This document shows positions 34,758 to 42,766 of a DNA stretch of 64,000 nt, piece after piece. The first letter of the stretch is position 1. Each line of letters begins with the position of its first letter. Both the position numbers and the translations under genes were made by a program. Source of the DNA: Clostridia bacterium (lineage in GTDB: Bacteria > Bacillota > DSM-521 > Neomoorellales > SLTJ01); the NCBI GenBank assembly GCA_024653205.1, contig JANLFO010000001.1, positions 124,001 to 188,000 on the forward strand, written 5' to 3'. The notes beneath the pieces are model-generated. The model saw only the letters and a list, made by a program, of their open reading frames with translations. It made no database searches and was not told where the DNA came from.

Positions 34758-34792
34758 CTGCCGGCCGGTCAAAGGACAGGTTCGGCCGGCAG
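34758..34792. promoter_or_regulatory. Palindrome in the divergent intergenic region
   Basis: CTGCCGGCCG (34758-34767) and CGGCCGGCAG (34783-34792) are a perfect 10-bp inverted repeat with a 15-bp centre, between the HisA-like gene and the plus-strand gene. It could be an operator shared by both directions or a hairpin at the 5' end of the plus transcript. Confidence 0.45.
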
Positions 34793-34815
34793 CGCACCGG
34801 CTGCCAACCCAGGGG

Positions 34816-35994
34816 GTGGCAGGCCTGATTCTGGGTCTGGACATCGGTGGCGTCAACACCAAGGCCTGTTTCCTGTTTTCCGCTGCCGGAACTCCGGTCG
34901 GGGCAGGGGAGCCCCTGCGGTGCTGCGGGGTGAGCGTGAGCCACCAGGTATTCGCAGACGTGGAGGGTCTGGAGCGGGTCCTCGGGGGCTTGCGGAGTTC
35001 GGCCTCCCTTTTGGTGCCGGAGCAGAGGCTGCAGGCGGTAGGGGTAACCACAACCGCCGAACTCTGTGACGTGTTCGCGAGCCGCGTGGTGGGAGTCAGG
35101 CGGATACTCGAGGCGGTGAGAGCGGCCTTCGAGGGCGTACCGGTGTGGGTCTGGACCCTGGACTGCCGGTTTGAGCAACTCTCGTACGCTTACGACCGTC
35201 CGCTGGCGGCTGCCGCCGCCAACTGGCTGGCCGGGGCACTTGTGATGTCGCGGTGCTGGCCCGGTCCGGGCCCGGCCCTGCTGCTGGACATGGGCAGCAC
35301 CACTACCGATATCGTACCCCTCGTTCCTAACAAGGTGCTGGCGGCCGGATACACGGATCAGCAGCGCCTGGCCTGCGGGGAACTGGTGTACACCGGATTG
35401 CTGAGAACGCCGGTTCAGGACATAGCGGGGCGGGTCTATCTTGACGGCGCATGTTGCCGCACCACGGCAGAGTACTTCACCGTGGCGGGAGACGTCTACC
35501 GCCTTCTGGGGTGGCTGGATGCGGAGCAGTACGGTATCCCGGCGCCGGACAAGAGGTCGCCGGGACCGGTGGACTGCGCCCGCCGGTTGGCCCGGCTGGT
35601 GGCGCAGGACCTGGAAGCGATGGGATGGGAGGAGATCCTGCTGCTGGCCCACCAGGTAAAGGAAAAACACCTGAGCCTGGTACTGGAGGCCATCTGGCAG
35701 GTGCTTTCCAGAAAGGAGATCGCCCGTCTTCTCTTTCGGCCCGACCGTTTGGAGGAGAAAAGAGAGAACTTCCGGGTCTGGCCGGATGGCATCACGCTGA
35801 TACTTGCCGGCCTCGGCGTGCCTTTTCTGGCAGAGGTGGCCAGAAGGCTGGGGGTTGGAGCCCGGCGGTGGTGGGAGCTCGTGCCGGTTGCCGCTGCAAG
35901 CGAGGAATCCGGGGCCGGGGAGCCGGCGGCCCTGACCGCTTTCGCCGTCGCCTGGCTGCTGGCCGACTGCCTACAAGGCGGAGGCCGTAGATAG
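34816..35994 (+). CDS. Hydantoinase/oxoprolinase-like protein of H4MPT-linked C1 clusters
   Basis: About 392 residues of the ASKHA fold: LILGLDIGGVNTKACFLF at the start and LLLDMGSTTTDIVPLVP at ~155-171 are the two phosphate loops; QQRLACGELVYTGLLRTPVQ follows. This branch (one-carbon uncharacterised family, TIGR03123 as I recall) occurs with H4MPT and MF genes; disruption in methylotrophs affects the pathway, but the reaction is unknown. The GTG at 34816 has weak spacing to its ribosome site and a CTG at 34825 is an alternative start. It restarts the plus-strand cluster. Confidence 0.75.
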   Translation: MAGLILGLDIGGVNTKACFLFSAAGTPVGAGEPLRCCGVSVSHQVFADVEGLERVLGGLRSSASLLVPEQRLQAVGVTTTAELCDVFASRVVGVRRILEAVRAAFEGVPVWVWTLDCRFEQLSYAYDRPLAAAAANWLAGALVMSRCWPGPGPALLLDMGSTTTDIVPLVPNKVLAAGYTDQQRLACGELVYTGLLRTPVQDIAGRVYLDGACCRTTAEYFTVAGDVYRLLGWLDAEQYGIPAPDKRSPGPVDCARRLARLVAQDLEAMGWEEILLLAHQVKEKHLSLVLEAIWQVLSRKEIARLLFRPDRLEEKRENFRVWPDGITLILAGLGVPFLAEVARRLGVGARRWWELVPVAAASEESGAGEPAALTAFAVAWLLADCLQGGGRR

Positions 35995-36100
35995 TTCCGG
36001 CTGTGACCCGGTAACCGGCCGTGACCGGAGGTTAAATGCCTCTTGGTCGGGGCCGGTTGACCGAAAAGGCTTGCAGCCGCCGTGGCGGGGAGGGCGGAGT

Positions 36101-36766
36101 ATGGACAACCGTTCGGCCAAACCGCTGGTGAAGATTGGGGGTAGCCTGGTTTACCAACGAGACGGGGAGACTTTAAAGGAGCTCCTTGCCGTTTTGGGGA
36201 AGGCGGCCCGGGAAACCCCGCTACGGCTTGCCCTGGTGCCGGGCGGTGGCCCTTTTGCGGACGGGGTAAGGTACTGGTCGGCCGTGTTGGGATTGGGTCA
36301 GGAAGCAGCTCATTTCATGGCGCTAAAGGCTATGGACCAGTACGGCTACGTTCTGCACCACTTCCTGCCGGGAAGCCGGGTTCTGGAGATCTCCGGGCTT
36401 CGGAGGCCGGGGCAGGCGTTTCCTCCCGGGGTGCCGACGGTACTGTTGTGCGCCTCCTTCATGAGGAAGGTGCCGCCGGAGGAATTGCCGCGTTCTTGGG
36501 AGGCGACCTCCGATTCTGTAGCCGCCTACCTGGCGCGCCGCCTCGGGGCCGACCGCCTGGTGCTGGTAAAACCGGGATGTCCTTCGGCGATCCCGCCGGC
36601 CGAACTGGTAGATCCGTGTTTCCCGGAGCTGGTGCCGCCGGGGACAGACGCGTGGGTGGTGCAGGGGACGGATCCGGAGCTGGTGCTCAGGGCGGTTCTG
36701 GGGCAGGCCGAGGAAGGCCGGGGAGCGGTCAGGTGCCCTCCGGGGGGAAGAGGGGCAGCATGGTAG
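36101..36766 (+). CDS. mfnE: Amino-acid-kinase-fold methanofuran biosynthesis kinase (MfnE)
   Basis: A 221-residue protein; GGGGAGGGCGGAG precedes the ATG. KPLVKIGGSLVYQRDGETLK and LALVPGGGPFADGVR are the amino-acid-kinase phosphate loops; WEATSDSVAAYLARRLGADR and LVLVKPGC complete the nucleotide site. MfnE phosphorylates the aminomethyl-furanmethanol phosphate made downstream of MfnB to the diphosphate that is joined to tyramine. Its 3' end overlaps the next gene by 7 nt. Confidence 0.85.
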   Translation: MDNRSAKPLVKIGGSLVYQRDGETLKELLAVLGKAARETPLRLALVPGGGPFADGVRYWSAVLGLGQEAAHFMALKAMDQYGYVLHHFLPGSRVLEISGLRRPGQAFPPGVPTVLLCASFMRKVPPEELPRSWEATSDSVAAYLARRLGADRLVLVKPGCPSAIPPAELVDPCFPELVPPGTDAWVVQGTDPELVLRAVLGQAEEGRGAVRCPPGGRGAAW

Positions 36767-37794
36767 TCTTCGCCTACGAGTGGTTTTGTGCCCGTGGGGA
36801 AGTCGGAGCCGGGAACGGGGCCCTGGGCCGAGAGGGGTATGCAATGCTGGCGAGCCTAATCGGCGAGTTCCTAGAGATCCCGGAGGTGGAAGTGTTGACC
36901 GTTCTCCGGGAGGATCTGGTGCCACTTTTCCCCGCCGACCACCCTCGTCTGCAGATTCGGTGTTCCGGTTCCCCGCGGGCCTTTGCGGATTGTCTGTCCG
37001 GCTGCGAGGCGGTGGTGCTGATTGCCCCGGAAACCGGAAGGAGGCTCGAGGAACTGACCTCCCTGGCGGAACGGGAGAGGAAACCGGTGCTCGGGAGCAC
37101 GTCTCTGGGCGTTCGAAAGGCGGCGGACAAGGCAGCTGCCGCCGGCCTCTTGAGCCGACGGGGAATACCCGTGCCCGGAGGCCGTTCTTTTCCCTTGCGG
37201 GCGGTGCGGGAAGTGGCCGGTTCCTTGTGCTATCCGGTGGTGGTCAAGCCGCTGGACGGGGCCGGGACCACGGCCACGTTCCTGGTCCGGGACGGTGCCC
37301 GGCTGCGTGAGGCGGTGGAACAAATTGAAGCCGCTTCCGCCGTCTCCGCCTTCCTGGTCCAGGACTACGTGCCGGGAGAGGCGGTGAGCGTGAGCCTGCT
37401 GGTGTTGCCCGGCACGGGTCGTTGCCTGGCATTGAGCCTGAACAGGCAATTGGTGTACCTGGACGAGCGGGGAGTTTTCCGGTACCGGGGGGTTAGCGTG
37501 CCCTATGCCCATCCCCAGGCCCAGAAGGCACTCTCTCTGGCCGCCCGCGTGCCGGCGGCCCTTCCCGGCCTGGCCGGGTACGTGGGGGTGGACATGGTTC
37601 TCGGCCCGGCCGGCCCGGTGGTGCTGGAGGTCAATCCCCGCATAACCGACTCCTGGGTGGCTTTGGCCAGGGTGAGCAAGACCAACCTGGCGGCGGCGTT
37701 GCTGGACGCCTGTCTGCGCCTGCGGCTGCCCGAAGACTGGGCCGTAGAGGGGCAGGCCGAATTCCGCCTGGCCGAAAATCCCAACGGGAGGTGA
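36760..37794 (+). CDS. mfnD: ATP-grasp ligase, MfnD-like (tyramine-glutamate ligase type)
   Basis: A 344-residue ATP-grasp enzyme. VVFAYEWFCARGE at the N-terminus with LGREGYAMLASLIGEF is the family start; CYPVVVKPLDGAGTTATFLV is the ATP loop and GPVVLEVNPRITDSW the metal site. In methanogens this family attaches glutamate to tyramine for methanofuran. The assignment to that reaction is inferred from N-terminal pattern and from the position between mfnE and fwdD; other ATP-grasp proteins in the cluster could take this role. Confidence 0.65.
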   Translation: MVVFAYEWFCARGEVGAGNGALGREGYAMLASLIGEFLEIPEVEVLTVLREDLVPLFPADHPRLQIRCSGSPRAFADCLSGCEAVVLIAPETGRRLEELTSLAERERKPVLGSTSLGVRKAADKAAAAGLLSRRGIPVPGGRSFPLRAVREVAGSLCYPVVVKPLDGAGTTATFLVRDGARLREAVEQIEAASAVSAFLVQDYVPGEAVSVSLLVLPGTGRCLALSLNRQLVYLDERGVFRYRGVSVPYAHPQAQKALSLAARVPAALPGLAGYVGVDMVLGPAGPVVLEVNPRITDSWVALARVSKTNLAAALLDACLRLRLPEDWAVEGQAEFRLAENPNGR

Positions 37795-37800
37795 TCGCTT

Positions 37801-38145
37801 CTGACTACGGTTTTCGGAACCCTGATCACCGTACGGAGTCTGAAGCAGGGCGTATCCGTAGCCCGGGGCAAGCAAGCGCCCGAGTACCAGGAAACGGTAG
37901 CGGTATTGGAAATGGCGCGGGAGGACATGGGCCGACTGGGCATCGCGCCGGGCGGGAGGGTCCGGGTGCGGAGCCTTCACGGAGAGATCGTTGTCGCCTG
38001 CAGGGAAGCAGATCTCCCCGGCGGCCTGTTCTGCCTGGCCATGGGCCCGGTGGCCAACCGGCTGGTGGATCCGGATACCGGGGGTTCGGGAATGCCTGCT
38101 TTCAAGAGTACGGCGGTGAGTGTGGAGCCGTGCACGGGAGAGTGA
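37801..38145 (+). CDS. fwdD: Formylmethanofuran dehydrogenase subunit D (molybdopterin-binding)
   Basis: GGAGGTGA lies six bases before a CTG at 37801, giving 115 residues: VFGTLITVRSLKQGVSVARG, KQAPEYQETVAVLEM, then LGIAPGGRVRVRSLHGEIVV. The first ATG (37906) would remove the conserved A-R-G-K segment, so a CTG start is likely. This is the beta-barrel that covers the tungsto- or molybdopterin guanine dinucleotide in archaeal Fwd. The Fhc complex of methylotrophic proteobacteria lacks it. The gene sits 5 bp before fwdB. Confidence 0.85.
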   Translation: MTTVFGTLITVRSLKQGVSVARGKQAPEYQETVAVLEMAREDMGRLGIAPGGRVRVRSLHGEIVVACREADLPGGLFCLAMGPVANRLVDPDTGGSGMPAFKSTAVSVEPCTGE

Positions 38146-38150
38146 GGGGC

Positions 38151-39440
38151 GTGGTCGTCGGCGACGTGGTCTGTACCTTTTGCGGAAGCCTTTGCGACGA
38201 TCTCGAAGTGGAGCTGGAGGGCGGGAGCATACGGGGGGTGAGACGGGCCTGCGCCGTTGGCCGGGCCAAGTTTCTGGCCGCCCGGGACACGGCCTCCCCG
38301 TCGATAAACGGGCAGCCGGCTTCCCCGGAGGCGGCCCTGGAGGAGGCGGCCCGGCTGCTCTTGCGGGCCGGCTATCCGCTGATCTACGGCCTGAGCACGA
38401 TCCCGGCCGAGGCGCAGAAGGAGGCCATAGCCCTGGCCGAGCTGCTGGGGGCCAATATCGACAGCACTTCCTCTCACTGTCACGGCCCCTCCACCATGGC
38501 CCGGCAACAGACCGGACTCCCCACGTGCAGCCTGGGCGAGGCGAAGAACCGGGCCGATCTGGTGGTCTTCTGGGGGAGCAATCCGGCCGAATCCAGCCCC
38601 AGGCATTTCGTCCGCTATTCCGTCGGCGCCAGGGGACTGCTGACGCCCCAAGGGAGAAAGGACCGAACCGTGGTGGTAGTGGACGTGAGGCCCACGGCTA
38701 CGGCGCGGCTGGCAGACGAGTTCCTGCAGATTGCCCCGGGGCAGGACTACGAGGCCCTGACCGTACTGCGGGCCCTGGTCAAGGGGGTGGCGGTGGAGGG
38801 GCGGCACCCGGCGGGGGTGCCCGTAGAGAGGTGGGCCCGACTGGCGGAGCTAATGAAGAAATGCCGGTACGGCGCGGTCTTCTTCGGCATGGGGTTGACC
38901 ATGAGCCGGGGAAGGGAGGCCAACCTGGAGTTGCTGTTGACGCTGGTAAAGGAACTCAACGCCTACACCAGGTTCCACGCCCTGCCGATGCGGGGACACG
39001 GCAACGTGGCCGGGAGCGAGAACGTGCTGGCCTGGCAGACCGGTTTTCCGTTCGGGGTGAATTTCAGTGCCGGATACCCGCGGTTCAATCCCGGCGAGTT
39101 TACCGCCGTGGACCTTCTGGCCCGCGGGGAGGTCGACGCCTGTCTGGTAATAGGCGCCGATCCGGCAGCCCACCTTCCCGGGACGTGCGTTCGGCACCTG
39201 GCCTCCATTCCGGTAATCGTGATCGATCCTCACCCCAACCTAACGGCTTCCCTCGCCCGGGTAACCATCCCGGTAGCCCCGGCCGGGGTAGCCGCGGCGG
39301 GCACTTTTTACCGGATGGACAACGTTCCCCTACGGGCAAAGAAGCTCGTGGATCTGGGCCTTCCCTCGGACGAAGAAGTCTTGAGACGATTAAGGGAGAG
39401 GATCGCCCGTGCTGAGGATCGCCAACGGTCTCATTATTGA
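38151..39440 (+). CDS. fwdB: Formylmethanofuran dehydrogenase subunit B (Mo/W catalytic)
   Basis: GTG at 38151 gives 429 residues, normal for FwdB. The N-terminal cysteines C8, C11, C15 and C34 (VVCTFCGSLCDD … RRACAVG) form the [4Fe-4S] site, and C110 in SSHCHGPSTMARQQTG is at the position of the Cys or Sec that ligates W or Mo in archaeal enzymes. Proteobacterial FhcB has lost these features, so this subunit should be redox-active: CO2 + MF to formyl-MF, or the reverse, with ferredoxin-like carriers. No carrier gene is adjacent. The 3' end overlaps fwdA by 32 nt. Confidence 0.9.
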   Translation: MVVGDVVCTFCGSLCDDLEVELEGGSIRGVRRACAVGRAKFLAARDTASPSINGQPASPEAALEEAARLLLRAGYPLIYGLSTIPAEAQKEAIALAELLGANIDSTSSHCHGPSTMARQQTGLPTCSLGEAKNRADLVVFWGSNPAESSPRHFVRYSVGARGLLTPQGRKDRTVVVVDVRPTATARLADEFLQIAPGQDYEALTVLRALVKGVAVEGRHPAGVPVERWARLAELMKKCRYGAVFFGMGLTMSRGREANLELLLTLVKELNAYTRFHALPMRGHGNVAGSENVLAWQTGFPFGVNFSAGYPRFNPGEFTAVDLLARGEVDACLVIGADPAAHLPGTCVRHLASIPVIVIDPHPNLTASLARVTIPVAPAGVAAAGTFYRMDNVPLRAKKLVDLGLPSDEEVLRRLRERIARAEDRQRSHY

Positions 39441-41034
39441 CCCCGCCAACGGGCCGAGTGGCCGGGTAGGAGACCTGTTTATCGAAGGGGGCAAGATTGT
39501 CCCCCCGCCTTCCCCGGACCGGCGGTGCGAGGTTCTGGACGCTACCGGTCTGATCGTAACCCCGGGAGCGGTGGAAATCCATAGCCATATCGCCGGCCCG
39601 AAGGTAACCTCGGGCCGCATCCTGCTGCCCGAGGACCACTACGCGCACCCGGTCAGGCGGAGGCGGGACTTCCGGTCCGGTACCGGCCGCACGGTTCCCA
39701 GCATCTTCGTAACCGGCTACCGCTACGCCGGCCTGGGCTACACCACCGTGTTTGAGGCCAGCGTGCCGCCTCTTAAGGCCAGGCACGTCCACGAAGAGCT
39801 GGCCGATCTCCCCCTGGTGGACAAGGGCTGCTACGTCCTCATGGGCAACAACTACTTCGTCATGAAGGCCATCAAGACCGGGGACAGGGGCCTGCTGAAA
39901 GAGTTGGTAGGCTGGTTGCTTCGGGCGGCCGGCGGATACGCCGTAAAGGTGGTCAACCCGGGAGGGGTGGAGAACTGGAAGTGGGGCCGGGGAGCGGTTA
40001 CCCTGGACACGCCGGTTCCTCCCTTCGAGATCACTCCCAGGGATATCCTGCTGGCTCTCGTGGAAGTCGCCGAAGATCTGGGCCTGCCGCACCCGGTGCA
40101 CATTCACGCCAACGACATCGGCCGGGCGGGGAATGTGACGACCACGCTGGAAACCATGCGGGCTCTGGCCGGGAGGCGGGCACACTTCGCCCACCTCCAG
40201 TTTCACTCCTATGACGTCAACAAGAAAGGACGGTTTCGTTCCGGGGCGGCCTCGGTGGCCGAGTTCCTGAACGAACACCCGGAGTTCACGGCGGACGTAG
40301 GGCAGGTAATGTTCGGGCCGGCCGCCACCATGACCGCCGATTCCCCCCTGGAGTACAGTCTCTATCGCCTGACCGGGGGCAAGTGGGGCAGCTGCGATCT
40401 GGAGCTGGAAACCGGCTCCGGCGTGGTACCCATGGTCTACCGCCGGAACGCTCTCGTCAACGCCGTGCAGTGGGCCGTGGGGCTGGAGCTTCTTCTCCTG
40501 GTCAACCCCTGGCAGATGTTCCTGACCACCGACCATCCCAACGGCGCTCCCTTCCACGTCTACCCGGAAATAATCAGGCTGCTTATGGATCCGGACTACC
40601 GGCGGTCGGAACTGGAGCGCCTGCCGGCCGGGGTGCGCCGGCTGACCCAACTGGCGTCCCTGGATCGGGCCTACAGCCTGGAGGAGGTGGTAATCACTAC
40701 CCGGGCGGGACCGGCCAGGGCTCTGGGCCTCAAGGGCAAAGGGCATCTGGGGGTGGGGGCAGATGCGGATGTGGTCCTCTACCGGAAGCAGGAGGACGTG
40801 GCGGCCATGTTCTCGCGGCCGGTCTACGTCTTCAAGAGAGGCCGGCTGGTGGTCAGGGAAGGCGAGCCGGTGGCGGACGCCGAGGGCAAGACGCTGGGGG
40901 TCGAGTTCAGAAGCGACTACCGGTTTCCTTCCGCTTTTCGCCAGGAGTTTGCGAGCTACTACAGCATTTCTCCGGCCAACTACCCGGTGGAGGACGACTA
41001 CTTTCGCCTGCGGGAGGTGGTAGTTTGTTCCTGA
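39409..41034 (+). CDS. fwdA: Formylmethanofuran dehydrogenase subunit A (amidohydrolase)
   Basis: A 541-residue protein starting GTG with GGGAGAGG seven bases before. Binuclear zinc amidohydrolase signature: EIHSHIAG (H58, H60), the carboxylated-lysine segment GGYAVKVVNPGG, VHIHANDIG, FAHLQFHSY and TTDHPNGAPFH. It interconverts formate and formyl-MF; in archaeal Fwd, formate made at the FwdB site travels through a tunnel to this site. All metal ligands appear present. It overlaps ftr by 10 nt. Confidence 0.92.
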   Translation: MLRIANGLIIDPANGPSGRVGDLFIEGGKIVPPPSPDRRCEVLDATGLIVTPGAVEIHSHIAGPKVTSGRILLPEDHYAHPVRRRRDFRSGTGRTVPSIFVTGYRYAGLGYTTVFEASVPPLKARHVHEELADLPLVDKGCYVLMGNNYFVMKAIKTGDRGLLKELVGWLLRAAGGYAVKVVNPGGVENWKWGRGAVTLDTPVPPFEITPRDILLALVEVAEDLGLPHPVHIHANDIGRAGNVTTTLETMRALAGRRAHFAHLQFHSYDVNKKGRFRSGAASVAEFLNEHPEFTADVGQVMFGPAATMTADSPLEYSLYRLTGGKWGSCDLELETGSGVVPMVYRRNALVNAVQWAVGLELLLLVNPWQMFLTTDHPNGAPFHVYPEIIRLLMDPDYRRSELERLPAGVRRLTQLASLDRAYSLEEVVITTRAGPARALGLKGKGHLGVGADADVVLYRKQEDVAAMFSRPVYVFKRGRLVVREGEPVADAEGKTLGVEFRSDYRFPSAFRQEFASYYSISPANYPVEDDYFRLREVVVCS

Positions 41035-41912
41035 ACGGGGTAGAAATCGAGGACACTTTTGCCGAGGCCTTCTCCATGTACGCGGCCCGGGTTACCATTA
41101 CCGCCGTTAGCGAACAATGGGCCCGGAAGGCCGCGGCTGCGGCCACCGGCTTTGCCACCTCGGTAATCGGCTGCGGCATCGAGGCGGGGGTGGAGGGGCC
41201 GGCTTCGGATACCCCCGACGGACGGCCCGGCGTGGACTGCCTCTTCTTCGCACCTCGCCGGGAAGACCTGGAGAAGCACCTCCTGCTGCGTATCGGCCAG
41301 GCGGTGATGACCGCTCCCACCACGGCTTGCTTTGACGGGCTGAGCAAGGAGCCGAACAGGGTAAACGTGGGCGGCAGGCTCCGCTTTTTTGGAGACGGCT
41401 TTCAGGCCAGCAAGGTGATAGGCGGACGCCGCTTCTGGCGCATCCCGGTCATGGAAGGCGAGTTTCTGGTAGACGAGGAATTCGGGGTGGTCAGAGGAGT
41501 CGGCGGCGGCAATTTCATCCTCATGGCCCGCTCGGTGGAGACGGCCCTGGAGGCGGCGGAGGCGGCGGTGGCAGCCCTAACCCCGGTGCGGGGCGTGATC
41601 GCTCCTTTTCCCGGCGGCATTGTGCGAAGCGGCAGCAAGGTGGGGTCCAGGTACAAGTTCCTCAGCGCCTCCACCAACGAGCGGCTCTGCCCCACCCTCA
41701 GGGGAAGAGTGGAACTGACGCTGGTGCCCAAGGAGGCGAACGCCGTGCTGGAGATCGTGCTCGACGGCCTGTCGCTGGAGGCGGTGCTGGAGGCCATGCG
41801 CCTCGGTATAACCGCAGCCTGTCGCGAAGGGGTGGTAAGGATAACCGCCGGCAACTACGGCGGGAAGCTGGGCAAGTATCAAATTCGCCTGCGGGACGTG
41901 ATGGAACAATGA
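41025..41912 (+). CDS. ftr: Formyl-MF:H4MPT formyltransferase
   Basis: TTG at 41025, after GGGAGGTGG, gives 295 residues. FLNGVEIEDTFAEAFSMYAA, then ARVTITAVSEQWARKAA and SVIGCGIEAGVEGP match Ftr (called FhcD in methylotrophs). It moves the formyl group between methanofuran and H4MPT. The open frame extends further upstream inside fwdA but that part is out-of-frame noise. Placed between fwdA and fwdC, it follows the bacterial habit of embedding ftr among the dehydrogenase genes. Confidence 0.92.
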   Translation: MFLNGVEIEDTFAEAFSMYAARVTITAVSEQWARKAAAAATGFATSVIGCGIEAGVEGPASDTPDGRPGVDCLFFAPRREDLEKHLLLRIGQAVMTAPTTACFDGLSKEPNRVNVGGRLRFFGDGFQASKVIGGRRFWRIPVMEGEFLVDEEFGVVRGVGGGNFILMARSVETALEAAEAAVAALTPVRGVIAPFPGGIVRSGSKVGSRYKFLSASTNERLCPTLRGRVELTLVPKEANAVLEIVLDGLSLEAVLEAMRLGITAACREGVVRITAGNYGGKLGKYQIRLRDVMEQ

Positions 41913-42766
41913 GGGCCGAGGTCCGGTGGCGGCCGCCGGAAGATTATCGCCGGCCGACGGTGCTGCGCCTGCGGGAAGCCCCCCCGGTACCGGTGGAAGC
42001 CGGGATTATCATGCCGTCCAACCTGTGCGGCAAGAGCCGGCGCGAGATAGAGGAGTTGCGGTTCCTGGTTGGAAACCGGGAGGAGCCGCTGGGAAGGTAC
42101 TTTGCGGTGGAAGCGGGAGAAGATGCGGCCTTGCGGGTTGAGGGCGATCTGAGCCGCTTCAAGCGTGTGGGCGCGGGAATGGACGGCGGCCTGCTCCACG
42201 TCGTCGGCCCGGTAGGGCCCCACGCCGGGGCCCAAATGCGTTCGGGGCTTCTGGTGGTGGAAGGGACGGCGGGAGACTGGCTGGGCGCTCATCTGGAAGG
42301 CGGCAAGATCGTGGTGCTCGGCGATGCCGGGCACCGGGCGGGAGCGGCCTATTGCGGCTATGCCACCGGAATGAAAGGCGGACTGATAATCATTTCCGGC
42401 CGGGCCGGACAGATGGTGGGGGCGCGCATGCGCCGGGGCATCATTGCCGTGGGCGGTGGAGCCCTGGATTTCGCCGGCTACGGCATGAGGGGCGGCACGC
42501 TCCTGGTCTGCGGGGAAGCCGGGGAACGGGTTGGGGCCACCATGAGGCGGGGAACCGCGATACTCTTTTCGCCCTGCGAATTGCTGCCGACGTTCCGGTA
42601 CGGCGGCCTTTTTACCCCGCTTTTCTGGCTGGTCCTGAAGAATTACCTGGATAGGGAGGGCTTCCGGCTGCCGGAGGAGGCGGTCCGGAGCGGGTTTCAC
42701 CGGTTCACCGGCGATCACAACGAGCTGGGGAAAGGAGAAGTCTTGATATGGGCGGGCACGAACTGA
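41909..42766 (+). CDS. fwdC: Formylmethanofuran dehydrogenase subunit C
   Basis: A 285-residue protein starting at ATG overlapping the ftr stop. It carries a run of G-x-x-G-x-x-x-G repeats (VGAGMDGGLLHVVGPVGPHA, MKGGLIIISGRAGQMVG, MRGGTLLVCGEAGERVG), the right-handed beta-helix also found in glutamate synthase. FwdC organises the complex and holds FwdA and FwdB together. It overlaps mch by 19 nt. Confidence 0.92.
   Translation: MRAEVRWRPPEDYRRPTVLRLREAPPVPVEAGIIMPSNLCGKSRREIEELRFLVGNREEPLGRYFAVEAGEDAALRVEGDLSRFKRVGAGMDGGLLHVVGPVGPHAGAQMRSGLLVVEGTAGDWLGAHLEGGKIVVLGDAGHRAGAAYCGYATGMKGGLIIISGRAGQMVGARMRRGIIAVGGGALDFAGYGMRGGTLLVCGEAGERVGATMRRGTAILFSPCELLPTFRYGGLFTPLFWLVLKNYLDREGFRLPEEAVRSGFHRFTGDHNELGKGEVLIWAGTN

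Noticed and set aside
40383-41024. Upstream extension of ftr by about 214 residues
   Set aside because: It lies entirely inside fwdA in a different frame and has Gly/Arg/Pro-rich noise composition; the TTG at 41025 has a ribosome site and gives the normal Ftr length.
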